Part shown: positions 50,183-60,400 of the stretch, piece by piece
Position numbering within the stretch: the stretch's first letter is position 1
Layout: the number at the start of each line of letters is the position of its first letter
Notes under the pieces: model-generated
What the model was told of the DNA's origin: nothing
Databases searched by the model: none
Seen by the model: only the letters and a program-made list of their open reading frames with translations
NCBI RefSeq assembly: GCF_002847345.1
Contig: NZ_LXFV01000019.1
Location: forward strand, 48,289 to 112,288
DNA length: 64,000 nucleotides
From: Pectobacterium peruviense
GTDB lineage: Bacteria; Pseudomonadota; Gammaproteobacteria; Enterobacterales; Enterobacteriaceae
Direction of reading: 5' to 3'
Made by a program: the position numbers and the translations under genes

Positions 50183-50635
50183 ATGCAGATTTGGGTCGAC
50201 GCCGACGCCTGTCCTAACGTCATTAAAGAAGTGCTATTTCGCGCGGCGGATCGCACACAAATGCAGGTCACGCTGGTCGCCAACCAGACCATAAAAGTAC
50301 CGCCGTCACGCTTTATTAGCACGCTGCGCGTCGCGGCAGGCTTTGATGTCGCCGATAATGAAATTGTACGCCGCGTTGAATCAGGCGATCTGGTGATCAC
50401 CGCCGATATTCCGCTGGCATCAGAAGTGATAGAAAAAGGTGGCATCGCGTTGAATCCGCGCGGCGAGCGCTATACGCCAGATACCATTCGGGAACGGCTG
50501 AACATGCGGGATTTTATGGACACCATGCGCGCCAGCGGGATACAGACCGGTGGCCCCAGCACCTTGAACCAGCGGGATCGTCAGCAGTTTGCTAATGAAC
50601 TGGACAAGTGGTTGCAGCAGGTGCGGAAGCCATAA
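50183..50635 (+). CDS. YaiI/YqxD family protein (UPF0178)
   Basis: A 150-residue conserved protein with the family start [14 protein letters not shown] and the [12 protein letters not shown] block, resembling a PIN-like nuclease fold. Function unknown. It follows hemF after 3 bp, so it is co-transcribed. Confidence 0.85.
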   Translation: MQIWVDADACPNVIKEVLFRAADRTQMQVTLVANQTIKVPPSRFISTLRVAAGFDVADNEIVRRVESGDLVITADIPLASEVIEKGGIALNPRGERYTPDTIRERLNMRDFMDTMRASGIQTGGPSTLNQRDRQQFANELDKWLQQVRKP

Positions 50636-50713
50636 CTATCTGAGAGTCGTTATCTGGAACGCTCGCCATCCTGTCTCTTATGCTTTAGCAGGTCACAGGG
50701 ATGGCTATATCGA

Positions 50714-51988
50714 CTAGCGATAAACCGGTAGCAAGTCGAGGCTAGAAAGAATATGTATCAGCGCGGTGCCAATACCAAATAGCAGCACCAGCGCCACCAT
50801 CGCATTACCGCCACGAACACGAAACAGCGGGCTACCGAAGCGGCGACGCGATGCAAGTGCCAGCAGCGCAGGCGTAATCACCGCCCATACGGTGGCGGCT
50901 AACCCAGCAAACCCAATCGCGTAAATAAAACCGTTCGGATAGACCAGCCCACCGATGATAGGGGGCAAAAAGGTTACCAGCGCCGTTTTAGCTCTTCCGA
51001 TTCGACTATCGTCAAACTTCAGTAAATCGGCCAGATAGTCAAACAGCCCCAGCGTTACCCCAAGAAACGAACAGGCGACGGCGAAGTTGGAAAAGACAGT
51101 GAGCAACACGTCCAGATAAGGACTGTTCAGCACGCTACCCAACGTCTGTACCAGAACATCAATATTGCCGCCCCGCTCTGCAATCCCGATAAAATCAGGA
51201 CGGGCAATATTTCCCATAGTGCCAATCAACCAGATGGCATACATCACCAGCGCCAGTACGCTGCCAATAAACAGACAGCGCTTAATTACCTGTGGCTTGT
51301 GGCCGTAATGCTTCACCAAACTGGGAACGTTGCCATGAAAACCGAAAGAAGCCAGACAAAATGGCAATGTCATCAACACATATGGAAGGTAGCTGGGTGC
51401 TTCTTCCGCAACGTTGAGTAGAACAACGGGCTTCACATTCCACAGCAGGCTGCCGAACGTCATGAAAAAGGTCAGTACCTTTGCTGCCAGAAAAAACGCG
51501 GTCATGCGGCTCACCGCCGCCGTGCTCAGCCATACGGTAAACGCAACAAACAGTGCAAACAGGCAGCCACCGACGCGGGCAGAGAAATCGACCGACATCT
51601 CAGCCAGCGTGTGGTGAATGATTGAACCACTCGCAGAGATATAGGCGTAGGTCAGAATGTAGAGGACAAAGGCAATCGATATGCCGTTAATTACATTCCA
51701 ACTCTTACCCAACAGATCTTTAGTCAACGTATCGAAGCTGGCACCCGCCGGATAATTAAGGTTAGCCTCCAGAATCATTAATCCCGAGTGATACATGCAA
51801 AACCAGGTGAAGACCAACACGGCAAATGACCAAAAAAACCAGGCGCCCGACATCACCACCGGCAGGGAAAACATCCCAGCGCCAATAATCGTCCCTGCAA
51901 TAATCATCGCCCCACCAAACAGCGAAGGAAGACGTTTTTCTGTACCGTTTTTTTCTACTGTATTTTCTTTCACTGCGCGTGTTGCCAT
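50714..51988 (-). CDS. mtr: Mtr-type tryptophan permease
   Basis: A 424-residue inner-membrane permease of the hydroxy/aromatic amino acid (HAAAP) family with about 11 helices. High resemblance to E. coli Mtr ([30 protein letters not shown]). Function: high-affinity tryptophan uptake. Regulation by TrpR/TyrR is expected but no site was identified by eye. Confidence 0.9.
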   Translation of the reverse strand: MATRAVKENTVEKNGTEKRLPSLFGGAMIIAGTIIGAGMFSLPVVMSGAWFFWSFAVLVFTWFCMYHSGLMILEANLNYPAGASFDTLTKDLLGKSWNVINGISIAFVLYILTYAYISASGSIIHHTLAEMSVDFSARVGGCLFALFVAFTVWLSTAAVSRMTAFFLAAKVLTFFMTFGSLLWNVKPVVLLNVAEEAPSYLPYVLMTLPFCLASFGFHGNVPSLVKHYGHKPQVIKRCLFIGSVLALVMYAIWLIGTMGNIARPDFIGIAERGGNIDVLVQTLGSVLNSPYLDVLLTVFSNFAVACSFLGVTLGLFDYLADLLKFDDSRIGRAKTALVTFLPPIIGGLVYPNGFIYAIGFAGLAATVWAVITPALLALASRRRFGSPLFRVRGGNAMVALVLLFGIGTALIHILSSLDLLPVYR

Positions 51989-52186
51989 AGCCGATATTCG
52001 CTCGTTGGTTTTTTTATCGAGTCCGGAAAAAAGGGGCTCCTACAGACGAGGCGGGATCATGGCATAAAACGAAAATTATTCCATTGATTTAACTTATGCC
52101 ACCGTATGGGAAAATCCACGCTCTGCTAAAAATGACGTGTTAGTTGTAAGAGGTTAAAGGAAAAGTAATTTAAGGATGATGAAGCA

Positions 52187-52372
52187 ATGCTGAAAGCTGT
52201 GAAATCTGTTTTATTCGATATTCTTTCCATGATACTGACATTTATTCTCTGTATTTTTTCTATTGTTGTCGTCGTATCTATATTCCCAGATAACCTGTTG
52301 TTTCCCGCCGGCGTTTTTGGCCTCATAGGTTCATATTGGTTAGGCGATTATTTGGTCGATAAACTGCGGTAA
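52187..52372 (+). CDS. small membrane protein, 61 residues, hypothetical
   Basis: Two hydrophobic helices (about residues 8-31 and 37-54) with basic ends (MLKAVKS, LVDKLR). The start has AAGGA upstream, which is good for a gene this short. It lies between mtr and maeB, convergent with maeB across a terminator. I do not recognise a family. Confidence 0.6.
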   Translation: MLKAVKSVLFDILSMILTFILCIFSIVVVVSIFPDNLLFPAGVFGLIGSYWLGDYLVDKLR

Positions 52373-52373
52373 A

Positions 52374-52402
52374 TAAAAAACCCAGCCAACAATCGACTGG
52401 GT
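52374..52402 (-). terminator. terminator of maeB
   Basis: On the minus strand ACCCAG-N11-CTGGGT is followed by six T, 24 nt past the maeB stop. Confidence 0.85.
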
Positions 52403-52425
52403 TTGTCTGTATTACTGGAAATAAC

Positions 52426-54705
52426 TTACAGCGGTTGAGTTTGTGCTTCCACCACCGCCAGCGCGACCATGTTTACAATCCGGCGTACCGAAGCAATCGG
52501 CGTCAGGATATGTACCGGTTTCGAGATCCCCATTAGCACCGGCCCAACCGTCACACCTTCTGAAGACGACACGCGCAGCAGGTTATAGCTGATACGCGCA
52601 GATTCCATGTTCGGCATGATCAGGATGTTGGCGGAGCCTTTCAGCGGGCTGTCCGGCATTTGCTCGCGGCGGATCGCTTCCACCAGCGCGGCGTCACCGT
52701 GCATCTCACCATCAATTTCCAGTTCCGGTGCCAGCTTATTGACCAGCGCCAGCGTTGCACGCATTTTCTGCGCCGTCGGAGAATCAGAGGTGCCGAAGCT
52801 GGAATGAGACAGCAGCGCGACTTTCGGTTCGATACCGAAACGACGTACGCTTTCTGCCGCCATCAGGGTAATTTCCGCCAGTTGTTCCGGTGTCGGATCC
52901 GCATTGACGTAGGTATCGGCGATAAAGGTGTTGCCGCTCGGCAGCATCAGCGCGTTCATCGCCCCCGCCGTATGTACGCCCTCGCGGTAGCCGAACACTT
53001 TCTCGACGACGTCGAAGTGCTCTTCATACGTGCCAATCGTGCCACAAATCAGCGCATCCGCTTCACCACGGTGAACCATGATCGAACCAATCAGCGTTGG
53101 ATTACCGATCACCGCACGCTGCGCTTTTTCCTGCGACACACCGCGACGCTTCATGAGTTCGAAATACTCGCTCCAGTACTCTTTGAAGCGCGGATCGGAT
53201 TCGTTATTAACCACTTCGAAATCTTTACCGATGGTCAGTTGCAGCCCCAGCTTTTGCAGACGCATTTCAATGACGCTCGGACGACCAATCAGAATCGGGA
53301 ACGCCAGCCCCAGCGTCACCAGTTCTTGCGTGGCGTGCAATACGCGAGCATCTTCACCTTCGGCGAATACCACGCGTTTCGGCTGCTGACGAGCCTGTGC
53401 GAAGACCGGCTTCATGAACAGGTTAGTTTTGTAGACGAACTGAGTCAGTTTTTCGACATAGGCATCGAAATCTTCGATCGGACGCGTCGCCACACCGGAA
53501 TCCATCGCCGCTTTCGCCACCGCTGGTGCGATCTTGATGATCAGACGTGGATCGAACGGTTTCGGAATCAGATAATCCGGGCCAAATGACAGCTCCTGAT
53601 CGCCGTAGGCAGAGGCGACAACTTCGCTCTGCTCTGCCAACGCCAGATCGGCAATCGCGTGCACGCAGGCCAGCTTCATTTCTTCGTTAATCGTGGTGGC
53701 GCCGACATCCAGTGCGCCACGGAAGATGAACGGGAAGCACAGTACGTTGTTCACCTGATTTGGATAGTCTGAACGGCCAGTACAGATAATCGCATCTGGT
53801 CGTACTGCTTTCGCCAGCGGCGGCAGAATCTCCGGTTCCGGGTTAGCCAGCGCCATGATCAACGGGCGTGGTGCCATGGTTTTCACCATGTCTGGCGTCA
53901 GTACGCCGGGGCCGGAACAGCCAAGGAAAATATCCGCATCAGGGATCACGTCAGCCAGCTTGCGTGCGCCATTGTCTTCAATCGCGTAAGCGGCCTTGGT
54001 TTCTTCCATATTTTCATCACGGCCGTGGAAAATTACGCCGCGCGAATCACACACCACGATGTTGTGCTTCTGAAGACCCAGCGCCACCAGCAGGTTCAAA
54101 CAGGCGATAGACGCCGCGCCCGCACCGGACACCACCAGACGCACATCGGAAATATTCTTCTCGACGACGCGCAGACCGTTCAGAACGGCGGCGGTACAGA
54201 TGATCGCAGTACCGTGCTGATCGTCGTGGAAGACGGGAATCTTCATCCGCTCGCGCAGTTTCTTCTCGATGTAGAAACACTCCGGTGCCTTGATGTCTTC
54301 CAGATTGATACCGCCGAACGTCGGCTCCAGCGAGGCGATCACATCGATCAGCTTGTCAGGATCCAGCTCGTCGACTTCGATATCGAAAACATCAATGCCG
54401 GAGAATTTTTTAAACAGAACGCCCTTGCCTTCCATTACCGGTTTACCGGCCAGTGCACCGATATTGCCGAGGCCCAGAACGGCGGTTCCGTTAGAAATAA
54501 CGGCGACCAGATTGCCGCGCGCGGTGTATTTGTAAGCGGCCAGCGGATCCGCCGCAATTTCCAGACAGGGTGCAGCGACACCTGGGGAATACGCCAGCGC
54601 CAGATCGCGCTGCGTTGCCAGCGGCTTCGTTGGGGAAACCTGAATTTTGCCGGGAATCGGATACTGGTGGAAATCAAGGGCGCTTTGCTTTAGCTGTTCA
54701 TCCAT
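52426..54705 (-). CDS. maeB: MaeB, NADP-dependent malic enzyme
   Basis: A 759-residue two-domain protein: N-terminal malic enzyme (about residues 1-430; NADP loop [14 protein letters not shown]) oxidatively decarboxylating malate to pyruvate, and a C-terminal phosphotransacetylase-like regulatory domain (about 430-759) that binds acetyl-CoA but is not a transacetylase. Full E. coli length. Confidence 0.94.
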   Translation of the reverse strand: MDEQLKQSALDFHQYPIPGKIQVSPTKPLATQRDLALAYSPGVAAPCLEIAADPLAAYKYTARGNLVAVISNGTAVLGLGNIGALAGKPVMEGKGVLFKKFSGIDVFDIEVDELDPDKLIDVIASLEPTFGGINLEDIKAPECFYIEKKLRERMKIPVFHDDQHGTAIICTAAVLNGLRVVEKNISDVRLVVSGAGAASIACLNLLVALGLQKHNIVVCDSRGVIFHGRDENMEETKAAYAIEDNGARKLADVIPDADIFLGCSGPGVLTPDMVKTMAPRPLIMALANPEPEILPPLAKAVRPDAIICTGRSDYPNQVNNVLCFPFIFRGALDVGATTINEEMKLACVHAIADLALAEQSEVVASAYGDQELSFGPDYLIPKPFDPRLIIKIAPAVAKAAMDSGVATRPIEDFDAYVEKLTQFVYKTNLFMKPVFAQARQQPKRVVFAEGEDARVLHATQELVTLGLAFPILIGRPSVIEMRLQKLGLQLTIGKDFEVVNNESDPRFKEYWSEYFELMKRRGVSQEKAQRAVIGNPTLIGSIMVHRGEADALICGTIGTYEEHFDVVEKVFGYREGVHTAGAMNALMLPSGNTFIADTYVNADPTPEQLAEITLMAAESVRRFGIEPKVALLSHSSFGTSDSPTAQKMRATLALVNKLAPELEIDGEMHGDAALVEAIRREQMPDSPLKGSANILIMPNMESARISYNLLRVSSSEGVTVGPVLMGISKPVHILTPIASVRRIVNMVALAVVEAQTQPL

Positions 54706-54959
54706 TTTATGTACCTTTTCGGTTTTGTTGTGTCTGTAGGGTAAAGAGTACCCAGTATAGTGTTTGCCAATGGCTAAACTACCGAGGATGGCAAAAACTG
54801 AGGGGCAATGCTGGTTAATATAGTTATTTTATTTGACGGTTTTTTGTTCATCTGACAGTCAGCGTCAGATACGCCGAGCGGGATCATCGGGAGAAATTCA
54901 GAGAATTCGGGGAAGATCGTCGCGTGATGTAAACACACCACGCAACGGGGAAAGAGAGG

Positions 54960-55922
54960 TTACTGCGTCATATTCAGAATAGTACGAATGTTACCTGCAC
55001 TGGTGGCGATAATGTCGATGGCTCCCGTGCGCAGCGCGCCGAGAATCGCTAAGGCTTTAGTGTTTTCAGAGGCAATCGCAATCACACAGGGGATTTTATG
55101 TAACTCTTCAATACTCACGCCAATCACCCGTTCGTTCATCACCGTATCAACATGCAGGCCCTGCGCGTTAAAGAAATCATACCCAGCGATATCGCCAATC
55201 ACGCCCTGATTGAGGCTGGCGTCAATAATTTCATGCGGGGTGAACCAGCCAAGTTTGACCATGTAGCTGTTCTCATTCATATCCCCAATGCCCACCAGCG
55301 CGATATCGGCTTTGCGCGCCCGATCCAGCGTTTCTTTAATCGTGCCGTTCTGCATGAACGCTTCTTTCAGCGCCCGGTTTTCGACATAGGCGGGTGAATA
55401 CAGCGTTTCGCTGCTGCCACCAAATTTCTTTGCCAGACGGCGGCTGATATGGTCGGCGTTAATCGCATCGCCGGGACGGTGTGTTCCGCCGATACCACAG
55501 ATAAAGCGACAGTTACGTTCCGTCACGTTGCTCACATGGTCGGCGACCGCCGCCACATTACGTCCTTGACCCACCGCGACCACCGTATCGTCTTTCAACG
55601 ACAGCGCCAGATAATTGGAAACCAGCGCAGCAACCTGCCGCCGCTGTTCCTCCTCATCCTGATGATCTAATGCAATCAGGGCGCGCTTGATCGAAAAGCG
55701 CTCCAGCATCTGCTGTTCAAGGCGCGTGCTGAATACCGGATGATAGCGCACGGTAATTTCAACAATGCCCTCTTCTTTTGCTCGTTTCAGCAAACGCCCG
55801 ACTTTGATGCGCGAAATACCGAATTTCTTGGCGATCTCTTCCTGAGTAATTTCGTCCTGATAATAAGCGACGGCGATTTCAGTCAGAAGTTCGCTTTCCT
55901 GAGATCCTGATTGTTTTTCCAT
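54960..55922 (-). CDS. SorC-family transcriptional regulator of the apionate cluster
   Basis: A 320-residue regulator: N-terminal helix-turn-helix (ITQEEIAKKFGISRIKVGRLLKRAKEEGIVE) and a C-terminal SorC sugar-phosphate-binding domain. It is the last gene of the minus-strand run, 200 bp downstream of apnO with a hairpin between. It probably responds to a phosphorylated tetrulose or another pathway intermediate and controls the divergent operons. A tetrulose ligand is an inference. Confidence 0.85.
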   Translation of the reverse strand: MEKQSGSQESELLTEIAVAYYQDEITQEEIAKKFGISRIKVGRLLKRAKEEGIVEITVRYHPVFSTRLEQQMLERFSIKRALIALDHQDEEEQRRQVAALVSNYLALSLKDDTVVAVGQGRNVAAVADHVSNVTERNCRFICGIGGTHRPGDAINADHISRRLAKKFGGSSETLYSPAYVENRALKEAFMQNGTIKETLDRARKADIALVGIGDMNENSYMVKLGWFTPHEIIDASLNQGVIGDIAGYDFFNAQGLHVDTVMNERVIGVSIEELHKIPCVIAIASENTKALAILGALRTGAIDIIATSAGNIRTILNMTQ

Positions 55923-56079
55923 CTGGTCACATTTTCCTTACGCAGGGGGATCGGTTTATACAGACGCTGTGTCTACAGATGAAAACCGTCGCAATGAATA
56001 ATTGTTACACGCCGGGAGGAGAGGCTCAAGCCCAGCGCGATTATCCCTGATGGTGGCGCAAACGGACAGAGGCAGAAGC

Positions 56080-56110
56080 GCCGGAGCCAGACAAAAAGAC
56101 TGACTCCGGC
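56080..56110 (-). terminator. hairpin between apnO and the SorC regulator
   Basis: GCCGGAG and CTCCGGC pair over a 17-nt loop 12 nt after the apnO stop. There is no T-tract; possible attenuator or Rho-linked stop. Confidence 0.45.
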
Positions 56111-56121
56111 AACGTGACACA

Positions 56122-56979
56122 TTACCGCTCAATAGCATCGATCTTCAGCATTTTTGCAATCACCAGATCGAGCTCTTTCTCATCGAAAATCTTCTTCCAA
56201 TCCGGCTTGATGATGTTCTCTTTACCATATTCAATCGCGATCATACACGCATCCGAGAACGGATTAGTGCTGCGGAAAGCCACGGCCAATGCAATCTGAA
56301 TGTGACCATAAAGCATGGCTTTCGCCGCCGCTTCCGGCACGCCAATCGTGTTGATGGTTTCATCCAGCGCTTCTTTCATCAAGGTACCAACCATACAGGC
56401 TACGGTTTCAACCAGCGTCGGTTCCAGATAGGCCAGCTGTTTTACCGTCACCCAGTGCACATCGATCACCGGGCCATACATCACTTTAACTACGCGGGCT
56501 AACGTGGCTTTCTGCTCGTCACTGCCCGTCTCATAAGAAGCGGCAACGTGCTGTGGCGCGGCCACGCCGCCAAAAGCATCGGCATGTTCTTCCGGCGTGA
56601 AGCGATCCAGGAATACGGAAGGATGGCACGGATGAGCGACGGCATAATCGATATCATCACGTTTGGCGATAAGATTGGCGTAGGCCGCAGCTGGGTCCAG
56701 CGTCAGCAGCACTGCATTGCTTTTCATCTGCGGAACGACAATCCCGGAGACCGCTTTCAGTGCAATATCCGGCACCGCTAAAATCACCACATCGCTTTCG
56801 GGAATCACCTGTTCAGCAACGGACAATTCCCTACCTGCGGCAACCACTTGCTCCTGCGCACGTGGCGAGTTCTCGCAGTAAAACACCTGATAGTCACTTT
56901 TCTGGAAATTGGCAGAGATACGCATGCCCATTTTGCCGCCAGCGCCCAGTACGGTAATAGTTTTCAATTCAGCAGCCAT
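56122..56979 (-). CDS. apnO: D-apionate oxidoisomerase-like dehydrogenase
   Basis: A 285-residue NAD(P)-binding protein with a Rossmann start (ITVLGAGGKMGMRISANFQ) and a 6-phosphogluconate dehydrogenase-type C-terminal domain. In the context of the next genes it fits ApnO, which converts D-apionate to 3-oxo-isoapionate by an NAD-dependent oxidation plus rearrangement. The C-terminus alone would also fit an uncharacterised hydroxyacid dehydrogenase. 27 bp after oiaC. Confidence 0.72.
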   Translation of the reverse strand: MAAELKTITVLGAGGKMGMRISANFQKSDYQVFYCENSPRAQEQVVAAGRELSVAEQVIPESDVVILAVPDIALKAVSGIVVPQMKSNAVLLTLDPAAAYANLIAKRDDIDYAVAHPCHPSVFLDRFTPEEHADAFGGVAAPQHVAASYETGSDEQKATLARVVKVMYGPVIDVHWVTVKQLAYLEPTLVETVACMVGTLMKEALDETINTIGVPEAAAKAMLYGHIQIALAVAFRSTNPFSDACMIAIEYGKENIIKPDWKKIFDEKELDLVIAKMLKIDAIER

Positions 56980-57006
56980 GATTGTTACTCCTCAGATTTG
57001 GGATAT

Positions 57007-57834
57007 TCAAAGAATGTGTGATGAACGGTTCGCATAGGGATTACGCGTGTAGAGATAATTCAGGCTATGGCGCGTCCAGGCGTCTTCCAGACGGCACGTT
57101 TCTTCCGCATTGGCCTGCCACGGCAGCCAATGCTCGACGATCTGGTTAATATTTCGTTCGTTCGGGCGTACGATCTGGTGAAGCGCGTCGTAATCCAAAA
57201 GGCCAGTTCCCAGCAGACAGCCGGAATAGGTAAAGCCCACCCATCCTTCCTGACGGGCAAACGCAAAATCTTTGATGTGCAGGTTAACCACCCGTGAGGC
57301 GGTTAATTCAATCACCTCATGCGGGTATTCCAACGCGGCAACACAGTTACCGGGATCGAGACAAATACCCAGCGCCGGGCTGTCGATGGCGTCAACTACC
57401 GCCAGCACGTCGCGCGTTTTGACCTGTTCGTAGGTTTCCAACCCCAGTTGGATGTTGTGCTGCTCAAACTCAGGCAGCACGCGACGCAGCAAAGCAAGCG
57501 CCTCATCTTGCGTCGGCTTATGTGTTGCGCTGTTAAACATGGTGCGGATAAAACGGACATCCAGTGCGCGAGCCATCGTGAGATAGCGCGTCAGGTGGTC
57601 CGTGGCCAATCCTCGTGTTCCCAGTTCCAGTTGAATACCGAGATCGACCGCGCGCTGCCGCAATTTTTCCAATTCAGCAGGCGAAAGAGCTTCCACCGCC
57701 GCGTAATCACAAATCTGAAAAACGCCCGCACCAGACTCTGCCGTTTGCTCCAGCATGGCTTCCAAACCCAGCGGATTTGGTACGCGGGAAGAGGCTCGCC
57801 AAAAGAACGCGTAGGTACTTAATCCAATTGCCAT
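57007..57834 (-). CDS. oiaC: 3-oxo-isoapionate decarboxylase-like TIM-barrel protein
   Basis: A 275-residue sugar phosphate isomerase/epimerase (AP endonuclease 2-like) TIM-barrel protein with conserved acid and His residues (LGICLDPGN, VVNLHIKDF). In a D-apionate cluster this family member decarboxylates 3-oxo-isoapionate to L-erythrulose. I start at the ATG at 57834 (AGAGAGGA upstream); the frame is open further upstream inside lerI. By sequence alone it could be an isomerase. Confidence 0.72.
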   Translation of the reverse strand: MAIGLSTYAFFWRASSRVPNPLGLEAMLEQTAESGAGVFQICDYAAVEALSPAELEKLRQRAVDLGIQLELGTRGLATDHLTRYLTMARALDVRFIRTMFNSATHKPTQDEALALLRRVLPEFEQHNIQLGLETYEQVKTRDVLAVVDAIDSPALGICLDPGNCVAALEYPHEVIELTASRVVNLHIKDFAFARQEGWVGFTYSGCLLGTGLLDYDALHQIVRPNERNINQIVEHWLPWQANAEETCRLEDAWTRHSLNYLYTRNPYANRSSHIL

Positions 57835-57850
57835 GGTTATTTCCTCTCTC

Positions 57851-58630
57851 TTACGCCTGCGAGCTGAGCGTGAAGGCTTCATCCATAATGGCGTTAAACG
57901 CAGCCGGATCGTGGGCAAAGCGCCCCAGAAACAGGCCATCAACAGCATCGCCAAGCTGGCTCAGCAATCCCGGCCCAGCGCTACCGCCATAAATAATTCG
58001 CCCTTCGCGCACGCCAGCCTGTGTTGGAAGATGCTGTTTTAATGCCTGACAGACTTCGCTGATGTACGCCGTCGGGGCGGGTTCCGTGCTACCAATCGCC
58101 CACTGCGGTTCATAGGCCAGCACCAGATCGCCCGTCAGTTGTTGCTTCTGGGCCAGATTCAGCGCCGCTGCCAATTGGGCATGACAGGTGTCGATTGCCT
58201 GCTGCGGCGAGCCACGTTGTTCCTCGCCGACACACAGCACCGGCGTTAGGCCATTTCGCCAGGCCGCCGCCGTTTTCAGCGCGAAATGTTCATCCGTTTC
58301 GCCGAAATAGCGGCGACGCTCGGCGTGCCCGATTTCAACATAGCGACACCCCATTTCGTGCAGCAGGGTGCCGCTCACTTCCCCAGTGAAAGCACCGTTA
58401 TCCGCCCAGTGAAGATCTTGTGCACCGACATGAACGGGAGACTGAGCAAACCGCTGCACCACGGGAGCTAACGTCGGGAACGCAGGTAGCACAAACAGCC
58501 GGGCTGAGGGTAGTGACGCCAGCGGATGCTGTTCGGCTATCTCGTGGATTTTCTGGCACCAGTCGAGTGTCTGCTGATAGCCGAAATACATTTTCAGGCT
58601 GACGCCCAGCGTCAATTTGCGCGAACTCAT
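57851..58630 (-). CDS. lerI: L-erythrulose-1-phosphate isomerase, TpiA paralogue
   Basis: A 259-residue triosephosphate isomerase homologue with catalytic Lys13 (GVSLKMY), His102 (IGHAERRRYFGETD) and Glu174 (LAYEPQW). Its sequence deviates from housekeeping TpiA (SLKMY in place of NWKLNG), and it is embedded with a dihydroxyacetone kinase-type gene. The inferred reaction is L-erythrulose 1-phosphate to D-erythrulose 4-phosphate. The ATG at 58630 overlaps the kinase stop by one base (TGATG). Confidence 0.78.
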   Translation of the reverse strand: MSSRKLTLGVSLKMYFGYQQTLDWCQKIHEIAEQHPLASLPSARLFVLPAFPTLAPVVQRFAQSPVHVGAQDLHWADNGAFTGEVSGTLLHEMGCRYVEIGHAERRRYFGETDEHFALKTAAAWRNGLTPVLCVGEEQRGSPQQAIDTCHAQLAAALNLAQKQQLTGDLVLAYEPQWAIGSTEPAPTAYISEVCQALKQHLPTQAGVREGRIIYGGSAGPGLLSQLGDAVDGLFLGRFAHDPAAFNAIMDEAFTLSSQA

Positions 58631-60399
58631 CACTCACTCTCCGCTTGTGTCGCCGTCTGATGCGAAGAAGTCGACGTCGTATCGCTGTTCAACACGGCCG
58701 ACACCGCGTCAAGGATCATGGCTAGCGATATCGCCCCCGCATCGGGCGTGCCCAGACTTTTTTCTGCCAGCGGACGGGCGCGGCCAATTTTGGGTAACAG
58801 TTGTGCCGTGTCGTCAGCCGCCTGTTGGGCGCACTGTGCGGCCTGCTGCCAGGCTTCTGGCAAGCTCATTCCCGCTTCTACTCGTTGCGTAAGTGCCACA
58901 CTAAAGGGGATTAAGGCATCCACCAGCGTTTTATCCCCCGGTTTTGCTTTACCGAAATGCATCACGCTCTCTTTGGCCTGACGTACCCCATCTGCCACAC
59001 GGCGACCGTCAGGGCGTTGTTCATCACCCAACACGGTTCCCAGCGCATTTAACGCAACGCCCCAGATTGCGCCAGACGTCCCTCCAGCCTGATCGGCCCA
59101 AGCATCTGCCGCACGTTGCAATAACGTACCGGCACCCGCCTGCCGTTCCAGCATCTCCGTGGCTTTTTCCGCTGCGGCAATCACCCCGCGCTCCATGCCA
59201 ATACCGTGATCGCCATCTCCGGCAACCGCATCGATACGGCCCAACTCGGTGACGTTAGCCAACACAATGTCACGCGCCGCATTCAACGCCGCGGCAACAC
59301 AATGTGCTGCCGCTTTCGATGCTGCCGTAGCGGGTGGGATCACCTCGAGTTCTGCCGTGAATGTGCGCTCAGCCAGCGGTTCGGCGGGAGACATACTGCC
59401 TTTACGAAAGGCTGGTGCATCAGCAGGCGCACGCCAGAAACGCTCCAGTTCTTCATCCAGCCAGAACAGCGTGAGCGATAAGCCCGCCATGTCAAAGCTG
59501 GTTACCAGCTCACCGACTTCCGGTTCAACCACCGTCAGCCCCTGCTCAACCAGCAGTTGTGAAACGCGGCGATAAACCACAAACAACTCTTCGTATTTCA
59601 CGCCACCGAGGCCGTTGAGTACCACGCTGATCCGCTGTCCGGAGAGCGTCGCAATATCGTGCGGCACCTCTTTCAACAGTGAACTGACCAACAGCTCAGC
59701 CAGTTCATCGGCGGTTGATATGGGGACATCACGAATACCCGGCTCGCCGTGAATCCCCATGCCCACCGCCATCATTCCTTCAGGAACGGTGAACAGCGGG
59801 TGTTCCGCGCCCGGCAAGGTGCAGCCAGAAAAGGCCACGCCGAGCGAGCGGGTGCGCTGGTTGGCACGTTCCGCAACCTCAAGCACGGCAGCCAAATCGT
59901 AGCCCGCTTCCGCCGCTGCAGAGACCGCCTTGAAGACCATCAGATCGCCGGCAACCCCGCGACGCTTTTGCCATTCGTTCAGTGACGCACTGGAAATATC
60001 ATCGGTAACCGCCAGCAGCTCACACGGAATTCCTTCCGCATTCAGACGTGCCTTGGCCTGTCCGAAATGAAGCACATCGCCCGCATAGTTACCGAACGTC
60101 AGCAGCACGCCACCGCCATTGTGTGCCGCTCGGGCGACGGAGCAGATTTGCTGGGCTGATGGCGATGCAAACAGGTTACCCATCGCCGCACCGTGCGCCA
60201 GCCCCTGACCGACCAGTCCGGCAAACGCCGGGTAGTGGCCGGAGCCACCCCCGACCACAATGGCGACCCCACCTTCACGACTGCGAGTACTTCTGACCAC
60301 GCCGCCAGGTACCTGACGCACTTTGTCAGCATGCGCCGCCACAAATCCTTCGGTCAGTTCCCGGGCAAAGGCGGAAGGTTGGTTGAACAAATACGTCAT
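58630..60399 (-). CDS. lerK: DhaK-DhaL-type L-erythrulose kinase
   Basis: A 589-residue single-chain ATP-dependent dihydroxyacetone kinase homologue: DhaK domain (residues 1-330; GGGSGHYPAFAGLVG, substrate-binding His217 in GIHGEPG) joined to a DhaL domain (about 355-575; ADP/Mg loop GDGDHGIGM with Asp395, Asp397). The L-erythrulose role is inferred from the apionate context; dihydroxyacetone kinase is the alternative. Start at the ATG at 60399; the open frame upstream overlaps the transporter gene. Confidence 0.8.
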   Translation of the reverse strand: MTYLFNQPSAFARELTEGFVAAHADKVRQVPGGVVRSTRSREGGVAIVVGGGSGHYPAFAGLVGQGLAHGAAMGNLFASPSAQQICSVARAAHNGGGVLLTFGNYAGDVLHFGQAKARLNAEGIPCELLAVTDDISSASLNEWQKRRGVAGDLMVFKAVSAAAEAGYDLAAVLEVAERANQRTRSLGVAFSGCTLPGAEHPLFTVPEGMMAVGMGIHGEPGIRDVPISTADELAELLVSSLLKEVPHDIATLSGQRISVVLNGLGGVKYEELFVVYRRVSQLLVEQGLTVVEPEVGELVTSFDMAGLSLTLFWLDEELERFWRAPADAPAFRKGSMSPAEPLAERTFTAELEVIPPATAASKAAAHCVAAALNAARDIVLANVTELGRIDAVAGDGDHGIGMERGVIAAAEKATEMLERQAGAGTLLQRAADAWADQAGGTSGAIWGVALNALGTVLGDEQRPDGRRVADGVRQAKESVMHFGKAKPGDKTLVDALIPFSVALTQRVEAGMSLPEAWQQAAQCAQQAADDTAQLLPKIGRARPLAEKSLGTPDAGAISLAMILDAVSAVLNSDTTSTSSHQTATQAESE

Positions 60400-60400
60400 A

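Noticed and set aside
57851..58630. Housekeeping triosephosphate isomerase (tpiA)
   Set aside because: The NWKLNG motif is replaced by SLKMY, and the gene is coupled to a kinase in a tetrose pathway.
58630..60399. Glycerol/dihydroxyacetone catabolism locus
   Set aside because: No glycerol dehydrogenase or DhaR-type regulator is adjacent, and the neighbours fit L-erythrulose better.
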